A DNA stretch of 64,000 nucleotides from Clostridia bacterium (GCA_910575055.1 CAJTDC010000013.1:1-64000), one strand, 5' to 3'; counted from the first letter of the stretch, positions 32,290-41,540 are shown. Notes: generated by a model from the letters alone, not told the origin. Made by a program: numbers and translations.

Positions 32290-33942
32290 ATGATAGTACA
32301 ACATAATATTCCAGCTTTAAACTCTTATAACAGATTAGGAACAAACAACAAAAACGTAGCAGCAAACTTGAAAAAATTGTCATCTGGTTACAAAATCAAT
32401 AGTGCAGCTGACAATGCAGCAGGTTTGGCTATTTCCGAAAAAATGAGAGCTCAAATTACAGGTTTGGAAGCTTGCCAACAGAATGCGAAAGATGGTATTT
32501 CATTGGTTCAAACAGCGGAGGGTGCTTTGACAGAAGTTCACTCTATGTTAAACAGAATGGTAGAACTTTCTACATTGGCATCAAACGGAACATACTCCGA
32601 CAGCAACAGAGAAAAATATCAAAACGAAATTCAAGAACTGCAAGATGAAATTGATAGAATTGCAGACTCTACAAATTTTAATGGTATCGACTTGTTAAAT
32701 GGTAACTTAAGCGGCGGTGGCTCAACAGGTGGTAATTTAGTAGGTGGTGTAATTGGTACATTTACTCCTCCAAAAATGACTACAGGTGCAGCTGACCTTA
32801 GTGGTACTAATTTGAAATTTGAAAAAGAAACAATTGTTGTAGATGATACACAAGTAACAATTGACTGGAGTCAGTTAAGTTCTGACGATAAAGCAAAGCT
32901 GAATAGAGATTGGACAGATCCTACAGTAGCAGGTAGTAAAACTGCAAACGAAGAAGCAGCAAAAATATTACAAGATACTATTAATAAAGCATTAGCAGAT
33001 GCAGGTTCTACATCTAGTGTTACTGTAAGTGGAAAAAATGGTGCATTTACAATAGAAAGTAATGCCAAAGATGGTACAGGTAGTTTGCTTTTTATGGGTA
33101 ATGGTACAGCTAATTCAGAGACAACCACTAATGCTACATCAGATGGTATTTTTACAAAAGTGTTTGGAGCAACAGCAAATACTGCAGTAGAGGCAACAGA
33201 TAAAGTAAATGGTGCTTCTGGAGCAAACGGTAAATTCTATATGAATATCAATGGTACTGATTATGAAGTTGATATGTCTGGTGCTGGTTTAGCAGATGGT
33301 GCGACTGGAAGTGCAGTTGCAGCTGCATTACAAACTGCTATACAAGCTACAATAGCCAACTACAATACTGCAGTAGGTACAGATGACAAATTAACAGCTG
33401 CTGATATTACTGTAAACTTTACAACTGATGGCAGATTAGAAATTGTAAATGGTACTGATGCAACAATCGGTTTTTCTGATAAAACATCAACTGACCGTTT
33501 TGCTGAAACATTAGGTATTTCTTCACAAGGTAAAGCACAAGGTGGTGGCTTAAGTCTTCAGATTGGTGATACAGCAGATGAATACAACAGAGTAAGTGTA
33601 AGTATACAAGATTGTCATTCCGCTGCATTGGGTGTAAGCACAATCAATGTTTCTACAGAAGCAAGTGCAGCACAAGGTATTACCAAAATTAAAGATGCTA
33701 TTGACACTGTTTCTAAAGTAAGAGCAAAATTAGGTGCTACTCAAAACAGATTAGACCATACATTGAACAACTTGGAAACAACAACAGAAAACTTGACAGA
33801 TGCAGAAAGCCGTATCAGAGATACAGACATGGCAAAAGAAATGATGCAATATACAAAGAACAATATTCTTGTTCAGTCTTCTCAAGCTATGTTGGCTCAA
33901 GCAAATCAGTTGCCACAAGGCGTTCTTCAATTATTACAATAA
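32290..33942 (+). CDS. fliC: Flagellin
   Basis: 550 residues from MIVQHNIPALNSYNRLG. The conserved N-terminal D0/D1 region (to about 150) has KLSSGYKINSAADNAAGLAI and the C-terminal one (from about 450) has ALGVSTINVSTEASAAQG through to AQANQLPQGVLQLLQ. The central 300 residues are Thr-, Ala- and Gly-rich and form the exposed variable domain. Flagellin assembles the external filament after export by the flagellar secretion system. It is preceded by csrA and followed by fliB, which methylates its lysines. A codon bias toward strongly expressed codons and a strong AAGGAGG site fit a very abundant protein. Confidence 0.96.
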   Translation: MIVQHNIPALNSYNRLGTNNKNVAANLKKLSSGYKINSAADNAAGLAISEKMRAQITGLEACQQNAKDGISLVQTAEGALTEVHSMLNRMVELSTLASNGTYSDSNREKYQNEIQELQDEIDRIADSTNFNGIDLLNGNLSGGGSTGGNLVGGVIGTFTPPKMTTGAADLSGTNLKFEKETIVVDDTQVTIDWSQLSSDDKAKLNRDWTDPTVAGSKTANEEAAKILQDTINKALADAGSTSSVTVSGKNGAFTIESNAKDGTGSLLFMGNGTANSETTTNATSDGIFTKVFGATANTAVEATDKVNGASGANGKFYMNINGTDYEVDMSGAGLADGATGSAVAAALQTAIQATIANYNTAVGTDDKLTAADITVNFTTDGRLEIVNGTDATIGFSDKTSTDRFAETLGISSQGKAQGGGLSLQIGDTADEYNRVSVSIQDCHSAALGVSTINVSTEASAAQGITKIKDAIDTVSKVRAKLGATQNRLDHTLNNLETTTENLTDAESRIRDTDMAKEMMQYTKNNILVQSSQAMLAQANQLPQGVLQLLQ

Positions 33943-33961
33943 TATATCAAAACTATATAGA

Positions 33962-33986
33962 GGCTGGCATTTTGCCAGCCTTTTTT
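33962..33986 (+). terminator. Flagellin terminator
   Basis: GGCTGGCA and TGCCAGCC form an 8-bp stem with a two-base loop, followed by TTTTTT, 18 bp after the flagellin stop. Confidence 0.9.
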
Positions 33987-34061
33987 ATTTCATAAAAAAG
34001 GAAGTGAGGGAATACCTCACTTCTGTAAAGTGTTGTTAAAATAATAGGGGGTTGAGATTGT

Positions 34062-35318
34062 ATGAAGCATATTGTATTACAGCCAAGTTTTTATGATAAA
34101 TTCGAATGTATAGGCAGTAAATGTAAAAATAATTGTTGTTGTAATACTTGGACTATTAATTTTACAAAAGAAGAATTTAGAAATATTAAAAGAAAAATGA
34201 AATCAGAAGAATTTAAAGAAATATTTCAAAATGCTTTTAATATACAAAAAGGAAGTGATTATTATACCATTAAATTTGATGAAGAAGAACGATGTAAATT
34301 TTTAAATGAAAATGGACTGTGTAAAATGTATACAGAAGTAGGACCTGAAAATATGGGACTGGTTTGTAAAGTATTTCCAAGATTTTGTACACGTTATATA
34401 GATAAATATGAGCGATTTTTATCAATAGGTTGCGAAGAAGTGATTAACCTTTTAATAGAAGAAAAAGAAGGAATATTATTAGAAGTAAAACAAACAGAAA
34501 TAACTGAAGTAGAAAGAATTTCTTCCACAACAGTACCAAAAGAATTTTTAAAAAAAGACCCTATATTTCATTATTGGACAGACATAAAAATGCTTATATT
34601 AGGTGTACTTCAAAATAGAGAATATGATTTTGGAGAAAGAATGGTTGTATTGGGACTTGCTATGAAAAAAATGGATGAAATGAATAAAAAAGGACAGCAA
34701 TATAAATTAAAAGAATATATTCAAGGATTTATAACAGATTTTAATGATATAAAAAATAAAGATGTTTATAGTAAAATATTTCAAAATATAAATAGAGATG
34801 GCTATATAAGAGCTATGCAAGTACTGACTTCTTATTTTTTAAATCCTACCGAAAATGTATCAAAATTTAAAGATATTGTCGAAAATAGAATTCAATTAAA
34901 AAGAAGTGCAATGGTTGATGATGTAGAAAAATTAAAAGAAAATGAAGTACAAGTGAAAATAGAATTTGATAATAAAAAATATAGTGAAGCAATACAAGAG
35001 TTTAAGGAGTTTTTAAAAGGTAGAGAGTATTGGATAGAAAATGTTATGATAGAAGGATTTTTAACAGCAAGATGTCCTTTTCGAATTCCAGGAGGAATAT
35101 GGAAAAATTATTGTGCTATGGCTGTAACATATAGTGTGTTTTTGTTTACATTAACTTGCTGTCTGAAAAAAGATAGTACAAAAGAAGATTTTATATATTA
35201 TGTCGTACAAATAGCTAGAACAATGTTTCATAATGAAGAACGTACGAAAGAAATGGAAAAACATCTTAATGAGACAGAAAGTAATACACTTGCTCATATG
35301 GCAATGCTCGTTTTATAA
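34062..35318 (+). CDS. fliB: Flagellin lysine-N-methylase FliB
   Basis: 418 residues. The N-terminal cysteine cluster (CIGSKCKNNCCCNTW), followed by CKFLNENGLCKMY and LVCKVFPRF, is the signature of FliB, which is proposed to methylate surface lysines of flagellin with S-adenosylmethionine. The Cys pattern suggests an iron-sulfur cluster. The remaining C-terminal part is helical. The gene is 120 bp downstream of flagellin with its own GGGGG ribosome site, so methylation of the filament is expected. The length is usual for the family. Confidence 0.9.
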   Translation: MKHIVLQPSFYDKFECIGSKCKNNCCCNTWTINFTKEEFRNIKRKMKSEEFKEIFQNAFNIQKGSDYYTIKFDEEERCKFLNENGLCKMYTEVGPENMGLVCKVFPRFCTRYIDKYERFLSIGCEEVINLLIEEKEGILLEVKQTEITEVERISSTTVPKEFLKKDPIFHYWTDIKMLILGVLQNREYDFGERMVVLGLAMKKMDEMNKKGQQYKLKEYIQGFITDFNDIKNKDVYSKIFQNINRDGYIRAMQVLTSYFLNPTENVSKFKDIVENRIQLKRSAMVDDVEKLKENEVQVKIEFDNKKYSEAIQEFKEFLKGREYWIENVMIEGFLTARCPFRIPGGIWKNYCAMAVTYSVFLFTLTCCLKKDSTKEDFIYYVVQIARTMFHNEERTKEMEKHLNETESNTLAHMAMLVL

Positions 35319-35402
35319 AAAAATTTTTTTCCCATTTATGCACATTTTTTTGGTACTAGCATAGTATGTACTATAAATCAAATTTGAAAGGGGAACAAAA
35401 AA

Positions 35403-35648
35403 ATGTGTGGATGTAATGGATGTAATAACTGTGGTTGTGGAGGTTGCGGCTGTGGCTGCGATTGTGGAGGCTGCTGTGGCAGTGCTTATTTAGACGCTTG
35501 GTATGATTATTGGAACAGCCAAAGCTGTGGCTGCAACAATAATAACAATAGCTGCGGTTGTAACAACAATAACAGCTGTGGTTGCAACAACAATAACAAT
35601 AATAGCTGCGGCTGCAACAACAACAACAATAGTTGCGGTTGTAACTAA
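35403..35648 (+). CDS. Cysteine/glycine/asparagine-repeat small protein
   Basis: 81 residues, 21 of them Cys. The N-terminal part (1-27) is a run of CG and CGC units. A short aromatic bridge (AYLDAWYDYWNSQ) follows, and then five SCGC motifs separated by four to six Asn. GGGG stands before the ATG and a strong terminator follows, so it is a real single-gene unit. It has no signal peptide or recognised domain. Such CGCN-type sequences could bind metals, cross-link in a spore coat or cell envelope, or be a ribosomally made peptide precursor; none of these is shown. The repeats invite slippage and length variation. Confidence 0.75.
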   Translation: MCGCNGCNNCGCGGCGCGCDCGGCCGSAYLDAWYDYWNSQSCGCNNNNNSCGCNNNNSCGCNNNNNNSCGCNNNNNSCGCN

Positions 35649-35657
35649 ACACAAAAA

Positions 35658-35690
35658 AGAAGGTAGTCGAAAGACTACCTTCTTTACATT
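35658..35690 (+). terminator. Rho-independent terminator
   Basis: AAGAAGGTAGTC and GACTACCTTCTT form a 12-bp stem with a GAAA loop and T on both sides, ten bases after the Cys-rich gene. Confidence 0.9.
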
Positions 35691-35788
35691 TATATCAATA
35701 ATGACAATGGTTGTATAAGGCAAAATTAAGCCGTATAAACAAAATAAAATAAAAATGATGTTTTTTACATTATGCTATATAATATGCG

Positions 35789-36583
35789 TTATAATGCGAA
35801 AAAAATCCTATTATAGCACCTAATTTTACTGTTAGTAAAGTTATTTGACTGAAAAAGTATCTGTATGAGAACACATATAAATATTTGTGAACCATATACA
35901 ATCAGATAACCTAAACCTGACTGTGCAACTAAAAATTCACCTACTATTACACCTACAAAGGAAAGCCCAACATTGATTTTTAAAGCACTAATAATTGTAG
36001 GAATGCTAGCAGGTAATATTACTTTTGTTAAAACTTGTTTTTTTGTTCCTCCGAATGTTTGTATTAGTTTTATTTTATCACTATCTATATGCAGAAAACC
36101 ATTTAATACAGTCATAATTGTTACTACAATAGAAGTCATAAGTGCTGTCGCTATAATAGATGTCATATTGTTGCCAAGCCATACTATGATAATAGGAGCA
36201 AGTGCTGTTTTAGGCAGAGAATTTAATACAACAAGATAAGGCTCTGTAACATCAGATATAAAATTGTTCCACCAAAGAAGTATAGCGATAAGTGTGCCAA
36301 ATATCGTACCTAGTACAAAACCAACAACTGTTTCATATAATGTAATTCCTATATGTTTCCAAAGTATGCCCGTTTTTGCCATATCTGCTATTGCAGAAAT
36401 CATTCTACTAGGTTGACTGAATAAAAATGGGTCAATCCAATTACATTGTGCAGCTATTTCCCATATGGCAAAAAAAGCAATCAGTAAAAATATTTGTGTA
36501 CTACATACAAGAACTTTTCTCTTTTTTACCTTTTTTAAATATTGTAATTGCTGAGCAGATATAGTATTTTTTTTATGATACAT
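35789..36583 (-). CDS. ABC transporter permease (SsuC/TauC/ThiX type), abnormal C-terminus
   Basis: 264 residues with six hydrophobic segments. The EAA-loop motif (EPYLVVLNSLPKTALAPIII) and GLSFVGVIVGEFLVAQSGLGYL identify the nitrate/sulfonate/taurine/thiamine-precursor permease class. After YGSQIF the family normally continues into a last helix (about 25 residues), but here the frame runs into a polar, non-family tail. The adjacent frame over the same bases is hydrophobic (ITLLTVKLGAIIGFF), so a frameshift or deletion is likely. The start overlaps the stop of the ATPase gene. No substrate-binding protein gene is adjacent. Confidence 0.8.
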   Translation of the reverse strand: MYHKKNTISAQQLQYLKKVKKRKVLVCSTQIFLLIAFFAIWEIAAQCNWIDPFLFSQPSRMISAIADMAKTGILWKHIGITLYETVVGFVLGTIFGTLIAILLWWNNFISDVTEPYLVVLNSLPKTALAPIIIVWLGNNMTSIIATALMTSIVVTIMTVLNGFLHIDSDKIKLIQTFGGTKKQVLTKVILPASIPTIISALKINVGLSFVGVIVGEFLVAQSGLGYLIVYGSQIFICVLIQILFQSNNFTNSKIRCYNRIFFAL

Positions 36584-37325
36584 GAACGTCCAACTCCTTC
36601 CAAATTTGATTGAAATAGTCTTTGAATTCTGGTGCTTCTCTTGCTCTCATAGGAGTCCTTTCGTCTATGCTTAAATTGATATTGTGTATAGATTTTAATG
36701 TGGCAGGGCGGTGAGAAAGTACAATAACTCTATCAGAAAGACTAATTGCTTCTGAAATATCATGAGAAACAAGTATAGCTGTTTTTTTCTCTTTTCTAAT
36801 AATCGTGCCAATTTCATCAGAAACATAAAGTCTTGTCTGATAATCTAATGCAGAAAATGGTTCATCAAGTAGCAATACGTCAGGCTGAACAGCTAATGTA
36901 CGTATCAAAGCAGCTCTTTGCCTCATACCACCAGAAAGTTGGTAAGGCATATGACTTTTGAAATCACCAAGACCATAAAGTTCTAAAAGCTCATCTACTC
37001 TTTGTATGTTTTCAGACGTTAATTTGTTTTGAATTTCAAGCCCTAGACAGGCATTACTACGTATATTACGCCATTCTAATAAATAATCTTTTTGAAGCAT
37101 ATAACCAATATTTGTTTTAGAATGAATGTGGAATGAACCACTAGAAGGCTTTATTAGTCCAGCTAACATAGATAATATAGAAGATTTTCCGCAGCCACTT
37201 GGCCCAACAATACAAACAAATTCTCCTTGCTCTACAGAAAAGCTTAAATCAGAAACGGCATTTGTTTCACCAGATATGCTATGATAGCTAATTGTTATAT
37301 TTTTTAATTCTACCATAGAAGACAT
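36573..37325 (-). CDS. ABC transporter ATP-binding protein (SsuB/TauB/ThiZ type)
   Basis: 250 residues with all ATPase motifs: Walker A GPSGCGKSSI, signature LSGGMRQRAALIRTLAV, Walker B DVLLLDEPFSALD and the H-loop ILVSHDISEAI. It energises the permease encoded by the next gene, which overlaps its end by 11 bases. Substrates of this class are nitrate, sulfonates, taurine or thiamine precursors. Without the binding protein the substrate cannot be chosen. The partner permease looks damaged, so the transporter may no longer work. Confidence 0.9.
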   Translation of the reverse strand: MSSMVELKNITISYHSISGETNAVSDLSFSVEQGEFVCIVGPSGCGKSSILSMLAGLIKPSSGSFHIHSKTNIGYMLQKDYLLEWRNIRSNACLGLEIQNKLTSENIQRVDELLELYGLGDFKSHMPYQLSGGMRQRAALIRTLAVQPDVLLLDEPFSALDYQTRLYVSDEIGTIIRKEKKTAILVSHDISEAISLSDRVIVLSHRPATLKSIHNINLSIDERTPMRAREAPEFKDYFNQIWKELDVHVS

Positions 37326-37435
37326 AGTGAATACCTCCTTTTTTCGTTTAATCTATTATATTGAACAAAAGGACAAAAGGTGCTTTTCTTATATAAAAAA
37401 ATCATGCTACAAAAGTAACATGATTTAATGTAATA

Positions 37436-37786
37436 TTATTTTACTTCTTCGTTTATTACAAGTGCCATAATTTCTAATTCTTGGTTTGTGTTATTTTCTA
37501 AAGAATGCCATTCCCCTACATTAATAACACAAACATCTCCCGCTTTTACAACAGTTTTAGATTGGTCGTTGTCAATAAAAACGCCTTCTCCCTTTAATAT
37601 TAAATAAGGTTCTGTGTCGCCAACGTGCTGATGCCAGCCTATACTGCTGTGGGGACGAAGTATAACACGAGCATACATTTTTCCGTGTCCCATTAATTCC
37701 TCTTTACTCAAAATATGATGTATTTCTGCAGAACCTTTTCCACCACGAAGCCCTTCTACTTCTACAATCGTTTCTTTTCTTACCAT
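37436..37786 (-). CDS. Single-domain cupin
   Basis: 116 residues. Cupin motif 1 is seen as SIGWHQHVGDTEPYLILKGEG (His-x-His and Glu) and motif 2 as GDVCVINVGEWHSLEN (His). The metal ligands are therefore complete. The long N-terminal strand region begins VRKETIVEVEGLRGGKG. Single-domain cupins of this kind are small metal-binding sensors or isomerases with many substrates; no specific role can be given. It is a monocistronic gene with a hairpin (ATCATG...CATGAT near 37402-37428) after it. Confidence 0.85.
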   Translation of the reverse strand: MVRKETIVEVEGLRGGKGSAEIHHILSKEELMGHGKMYARVILRPHSSIGWHQHVGDTEPYLILKGEGVFIDNDQSKTVVKAGDVCVINVGEWHSLENNTNQELEIMALVINEEVK

Positions 37787-37871
37787 AAATACAATCCCTC
37801 TTTTCTATGTAATATATTAATAAAATTATTTTTATTATACAATATTGTAGTATTTTTATCAATATCATTGT

Positions 37872-38774
37872 TTATGATAAACCAGATAAATCAAATATAG
37901 GAGTGTAATTAGAAGTCGCAGAATGTTTATTTTGCATAAAACCGTTTTTTAAACCTATTTCAAAAAAATAGTTTACTACTTTTTGATATTCTAGCGTAGT
38001 AAGTTTCCGTGAAATTTCTTTATATTGTAATGCTTTATGCATAGGAGTATATTGATTTAATAAAGAAATATAAGTATCTTGTCCTATATTTTGTTTTATC
38101 CATTTTAATATGTCAAAACTATCTTTGTAGCAATTAGGCAATACTAAGTGACGTATGATAATTCCTTTTTGCAATATACCATTTGTATCAAATATCATAT
38201 TAGGCTGTTGTCTTTTCATTTCTAGTATTGCTTTTTTGGCATAATCAGCATAGTTATGTGCAAGGGAATAACGCTTGCTAAAGTCTGGAGAAATATATTT
38301 AAAATCAGGCAAGTAAATATCAATAATTCCTTCTAACAATTTTAGACTTTCTACTTTTTCATAAGCATTAGTATTATATACAATAGGAATAGAAAGACCT
38401 CTTTGTTTTGCCAATAACAATGCCTGTTTTATTTGAGGTATAAAATGAGTAGGAGAAACTAAATTGATGTTATGTACTCCTTTTTTTTGTTGTGATAAAA
38501 AAATATTTGATAAATGTTCTATTGTAATTTCTTTTCCAAATGCTTGTTCACTGATAGTATAATTTTGACAAAAAACACAGTTTAAATTACAATGAGAAAA
38601 AAATATGGTACCAGAGCCTTTACTGCCGCTAATAGGGGGTTCTTCCCAATGGTGTATAGAAGCTAAAGCACACTTTGGTAAAAAGCCTGCATTACAATAT
38701 CCTTTTTCTCCTTCATATCGATTTGCACCACAATTTCTGGGGCAAATCGTACAATGTTTCATAGTATTGTTCAT
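37872..38774 (-). CDS. Radical SAM protein of the PflX/PflA-like group
   Basis: 300 residues. The N-terminal cluster CTICPRNCGANRYEGEKGYC is an extra ferredoxin-like or zinc Cys set. The radical SAM motif is CNLNCVFCQN (CxxxCxxC, residues about 64-73). Further on come NLVSPTHFIPQI and IDIYLPDFKY, both typical of the uncharacterised PflX-type radical SAM proteins related to pyruvate formate-lyase activating enzymes. The target protein is unknown, and no glycyl-radical enzyme is encoded nearby. It uses a [4Fe-4S] cluster and S-adenosylmethionine. Monocistronic, downstream end near a convergent-free gap. Confidence 0.88.
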   Translation of the reverse strand: MNNTMKHCTICPRNCGANRYEGEKGYCNAGFLPKCALASIHHWEEPPISGSKGSGTIFFSHCNLNCVFCQNYTISEQAFGKEITIEHLSNIFLSQQKKGVHNINLVSPTHFIPQIKQALLLAKQRGLSIPIVYNTNAYEKVESLKLLEGIIDIYLPDFKYISPDFSKRYSLAHNYADYAKKAILEMKRQQPNMIFDTNGILQKGIIIRHLVLPNCYKDSFDILKWIKQNIGQDTYISLLNQYTPMHKALQYKEISRKLTTLEYQKVVNYFFEIGLKNGFMQNKHSATSNYTPIFDLSGLS

Positions 38775-38917
38775 AATATCATTCCTTTTGTGATTGCTAT
38801 GTTTATTTTAACAGATGTACCAATGTTTTAATAGTGCAAAAGTAAAAAAGCTATGTTACACTACAATAAAACAAATAGTAATAAAATAAACAACAAACAG
38901 ATAAGGGGGACTGAGTA

Positions 38918-39145
38918 ATGAGAATGTATGAAACTGTAACAAAAAATAGTGAAAAAGTGGAAAAAGTCCTTTGTAATTGTTGTGGAAAAGAAATTAAAAA
39001 AGAACAAGGTTATTTTTCTGACCATTTGCATATAGAAAAACAATGGGGATATTTTTCACAAAAAGATGGTAGAAAAGATGATTTTGATATATGTGAAAGT
39101 TGTTACGATAAATTTGTAAATAGTTTTGTTTTGCCTATATCATGA
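38918..39145 (+). CDS. Small zinc-ribbon-like protein
   Basis: 75 residues. Two CxxC pairs, CNCCGKEIKK and CESCYDKF, are separated by about 37 residues and would bind one zinc ion. Between them is SDHLHIEKQWGYFSQKDGRK with an aromatic strand. This pattern recurs in small uncharacterised Firmicute proteins. AAGGGGGA precedes the ATG. Function unknown. Confidence 0.75.
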   Translation: MRMYETVTKNSEKVEKVLCNCCGKEIKKEQGYFSDHLHIEKQWGYFSQKDGRKDDFDICESCYDKFVNSFVLPIS

Positions 39146-39156
39146 AAAATAAAAAA

Positions 39157-39186
39157 ACAGTGGTAATTTTGCCACTGTTTATTTTT
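39157..39186. terminator. Bidirectional terminator
   Basis: AACAGTGG and CCACTGTT form an 8-bp stem flanked by A and T runs. It serves both the zinc-ribbon gene and the convergent comM gene. Confidence 0.85.
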
Positions 39187-39190
39187 TAGG

Positions 39191-40732
39191 CTACATTTTA
39201 TATTTTCTGTCCAAACTACGATATTGTATTACTTCTGCAATATGTTTTGTATTGATGTCTTTACAGCCTTCTAAATCAGCAACAGTACGAGCAACTTTTA
39301 ATATTTTGTGGTATGCTCTAGCACTAAAATTCATACGGTCAAATGCAGCTTGTAATAGTGTTTTTTCTTTTTGACCCAATGGACAATAGTGTTCAATTTG
39401 TGCTGCACTAAGTTGAGAATTAAAAAAGAATTTTTCATTTTTGTATCTTTCTAATTGTATTTGTTGCGATTGTAATACTCTTTGTTTTATTTGTGTAGAA
39501 CTTTCTCCGTGAGAGTTTTGCTCTAATGATTGATAAGAAAGTGCAGGTAGTTCTACCATTAAATCAATGCGATCAAGAAGTGGACCGCTGATTTTATTGT
39601 GATATTTTGTAATTTCATTTAAAGAACAGTGACAGCGATTACTGTCGCCTAAATAACCACAAGGACAAGGGTTCATAGCAGCAATTAACATAAAATTAGA
39701 AGGATAAGTCAATGTTCCGCTAACACGAGCAATTGTTACTTTAGCATCTTCTAAAGGCTGACGCATAATTTCTAAAGCACCTCTCTGAAATTCAGGTAAT
39801 TCGTCTAAAAATAACACACCATTATGTGCTAGTGATATTTCTCCCGGACGTGGTATTCTTCCACCTCCTGTTAATGCAGAGGGAGAAATTGTGTGATGAG
39901 GAGAACGGAAAGGTCTTTGACGAATTAAAGTGTTTTGAGAAGGTAGTAATCCAGCTACACTATATATTTTTGTAATTTCAATACTTTCTTCAAAAGTTAA
40001 GTCAGGTAATATGGTAGAAAGTCTTTTAGCAAGCATTGTTTTACCAGTTCCGGGAGGGCCTATTAATAATGCGTTATGCATACCACTAGCAGCAATTTCT
40101 AATGCCCTTTTGGCATTTTCTTGTCCTTTTACATCAGAAAAGTCTAAAAAAGTGTTTTGTTCTATATCTTTTGAAAAAAGAGAATGAAAATCAACAATAA
40201 AAGGAGAAATTTGTTTCTTTTTCTGTAAAAAGGCAATAACATCGTTTAAATTTGTAATAGGATATACTTCTATTCCTTTCACAAGAGCAGCTTCTTCTGC
40301 ATTTTCAATGGGAACAATACAACGAGAAATTCCTTTTTCTTTTGCGTGATGCACCATAGACAGTACACCTTTTACAGGACGCACAGAACCATCTAAAGAT
40401 AGCTCTCCTAATACTAATGTATTTTCAGTAGCAGAAGGAGAAAATAGTTCCATACAACATAAAACACCTATAGCAATAGGTAAATCGAAAGCAGCTCCTT
40501 CTTTTTTCATATGAGCAGGTGCTAAATTGACTGTAATTCTTTTTACAGGAAATATAAAACCAGAATTTTTAATAGCGGTTCTGACACGTTCACGAGCTTC
40601 TTTTACAGCAGAGTCAGGCAGTCCCACTAAGTCAAAAGCAGGCAAACCACTGCTCAAATCTACTTCTACATCTATAAGATACCCATCAATACCCAATATT
40701 CCACTACTAATTATTTTTGAAAGCATTTTCAT
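39191..40732 (-). CDS. comM: YifB/ComM family magnesium-chelatase-like AAA+ ATPase
   Basis: 513 residues. An N-terminal Lon-like substrate domain (FDLVGLPDSAVKEARERVRT) precedes the AAA+ core with Walker A LLIGPPGTGKTMLAKRL, Walker B NGVLFLDELPEF and the sensor/arginine region GPLLDRIDLMVELPAL. The Mg-chelatase C-terminal domain follows (AYHKILKVARTVADL). ComM is a helicase that promotes branch migration during natural transformation and in other recombination. It precedes dprA by about 1 kb on the opposite strand; both belong to the DNA-uptake set. Length is normal for the family. Confidence 0.95.
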   Translation of the reverse strand: MKMLSKIISSGILGIDGYLIDVEVDLSSGLPAFDLVGLPDSAVKEARERVRTAIKNSGFIFPVKRITVNLAPAHMKKEGAAFDLPIAIGVLCCMELFSPSATENTLVLGELSLDGSVRPVKGVLSMVHHAKEKGISRCIVPIENAEEAALVKGIEVYPITNLNDVIAFLQKKKQISPFIVDFHSLFSKDIEQNTFLDFSDVKGQENAKRALEIAASGMHNALLIGPPGTGKTMLAKRLSTILPDLTFEESIEITKIYSVAGLLPSQNTLIRQRPFRSPHHTISPSALTGGGRIPRPGEISLAHNGVLFLDELPEFQRGALEIMRQPLEDAKVTIARVSGTLTYPSNFMLIAAMNPCPCGYLGDSNRCHCSLNEITKYHNKISGPLLDRIDLMVELPALSYQSLEQNSHGESSTQIKQRVLQSQQIQLERYKNEKFFFNSQLSAAQIEHYCPLGQKEKTLLQAAFDRMNFSARAYHKILKVARTVADLEGCKDINTKHIAEVIQYRSLDRKYKM

Positions 40733-40876
40733 TCCTCCCTTTTCAAACAGTATTATACTATTTTTTTCATAATAACAGCAATTTTATGATTTTTCAACAA
40801 AAACAAAACATATCTATGGTGATTTTTGATAGGATATGTTATGATAATGAAAATAGGGAGATGTGGGAGGAAACAT

Positions 40877-41488
40877 ATGAAAAAGAGAATAAATATGTTA
40901 TTTTGTATTATGTTACTTTTTTTAATAGAAGGGTGTGCAAAAGAGGAAACAGAACCTGTAGAACAGCAGCAACAGATGCAACAACAGTCAGCAGAAGATG
41001 ATAGTGTTATTCCTTCTGTTTTTAAACAAGAAAAAATATTTGGAACTTATGATGTATATGAAGATTGGGTATTTTTGGAAAATTATTCTGATGATGAAAG
41101 TGCTTTTTATACCAAAAAAGGAGAAGAAATTACAAATAAAACAACAAATATTTCTGTAGAATATCGTCAAAATCAATATAAGAAAGAAGAATATAATATA
41201 TTAATTTCTGCGATATTATATCAATTAAAATTGGAATTAAAACAAGAACTGTATCATAATTTAGTAACAGAAGAATATACTTCTAAAAATGGATATACTG
41301 TATTTTGTATTGAAGTAAATGATGAACAAAATGACCCACCTGTAAAAACAATACAACGTTATATTATAGGAGAAAAAGCTCATATTGTAGTACAAACAAC
41401 AGATTTTGGAGAAAAAGGAACAGAAAATGTAGAAGAAGTTGCTAAAAATATTGTGGAAAGTTTTGTATGGAGAGAAATTGCGATATAA
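40877..41488 (+). CDS. Hypothetical lipoprotein
   Basis: 203 residues from MKKRINMLFCIMLLFLIEGC, with GGGAGG before the ATG. The lipobox is LIEGC, after which the chain is polar. The mature part contains EQQQQMQQQSAEDD and then a small globular domain with GTYDVYEDWVFLEN, a form that resembles PsbP-like or DUF4367-type surface proteins, without a firm match. It is anchored at the outer membrane face of the cell. The 17 codons upstream of this start are unlikely to be used. A terminator follows. Confidence 0.75.
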   Translation: MKKRINMLFCIMLLFLIEGCAKEETEPVEQQQQMQQQSAEDDSVIPSVFKQEKIFGTYDVYEDWVFLENYSDDESAFYTKKGEEITNKTTNISVEYRQNQYKKEEYNILISAILYQLKLELKQELYHNLVTEEYTSKNGYTVFCIEVNDEQNDPPVKTIQRYIIGEKAHIVVQTTDFGEKGTENVEEVAKNIVESFVWREIAI

Positions 41489-41514
41489 GGCAAAAGCTAT
41501 ATTTTGAGGATTTA

Positions 41515-41540
41515 GGACTGTGAAAAAACAGTCCTTTTTT
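41515..41540 (+). terminator. Rho-independent terminator
   Basis: GGACTG and CAGTCC form a 6-bp stem around an A-rich loop, followed by TTTTTT, about 25 bp after the lipoprotein stop. Confidence 0.75.

Noticed and set aside
35371..35723. Open frames on both strands over the Cys/Asn-repeat gene
   Set aside because: Repeated TGT/AAC codons keep all frames open. Only the 35403 frame has a ribosome site and ends just before the terminator.
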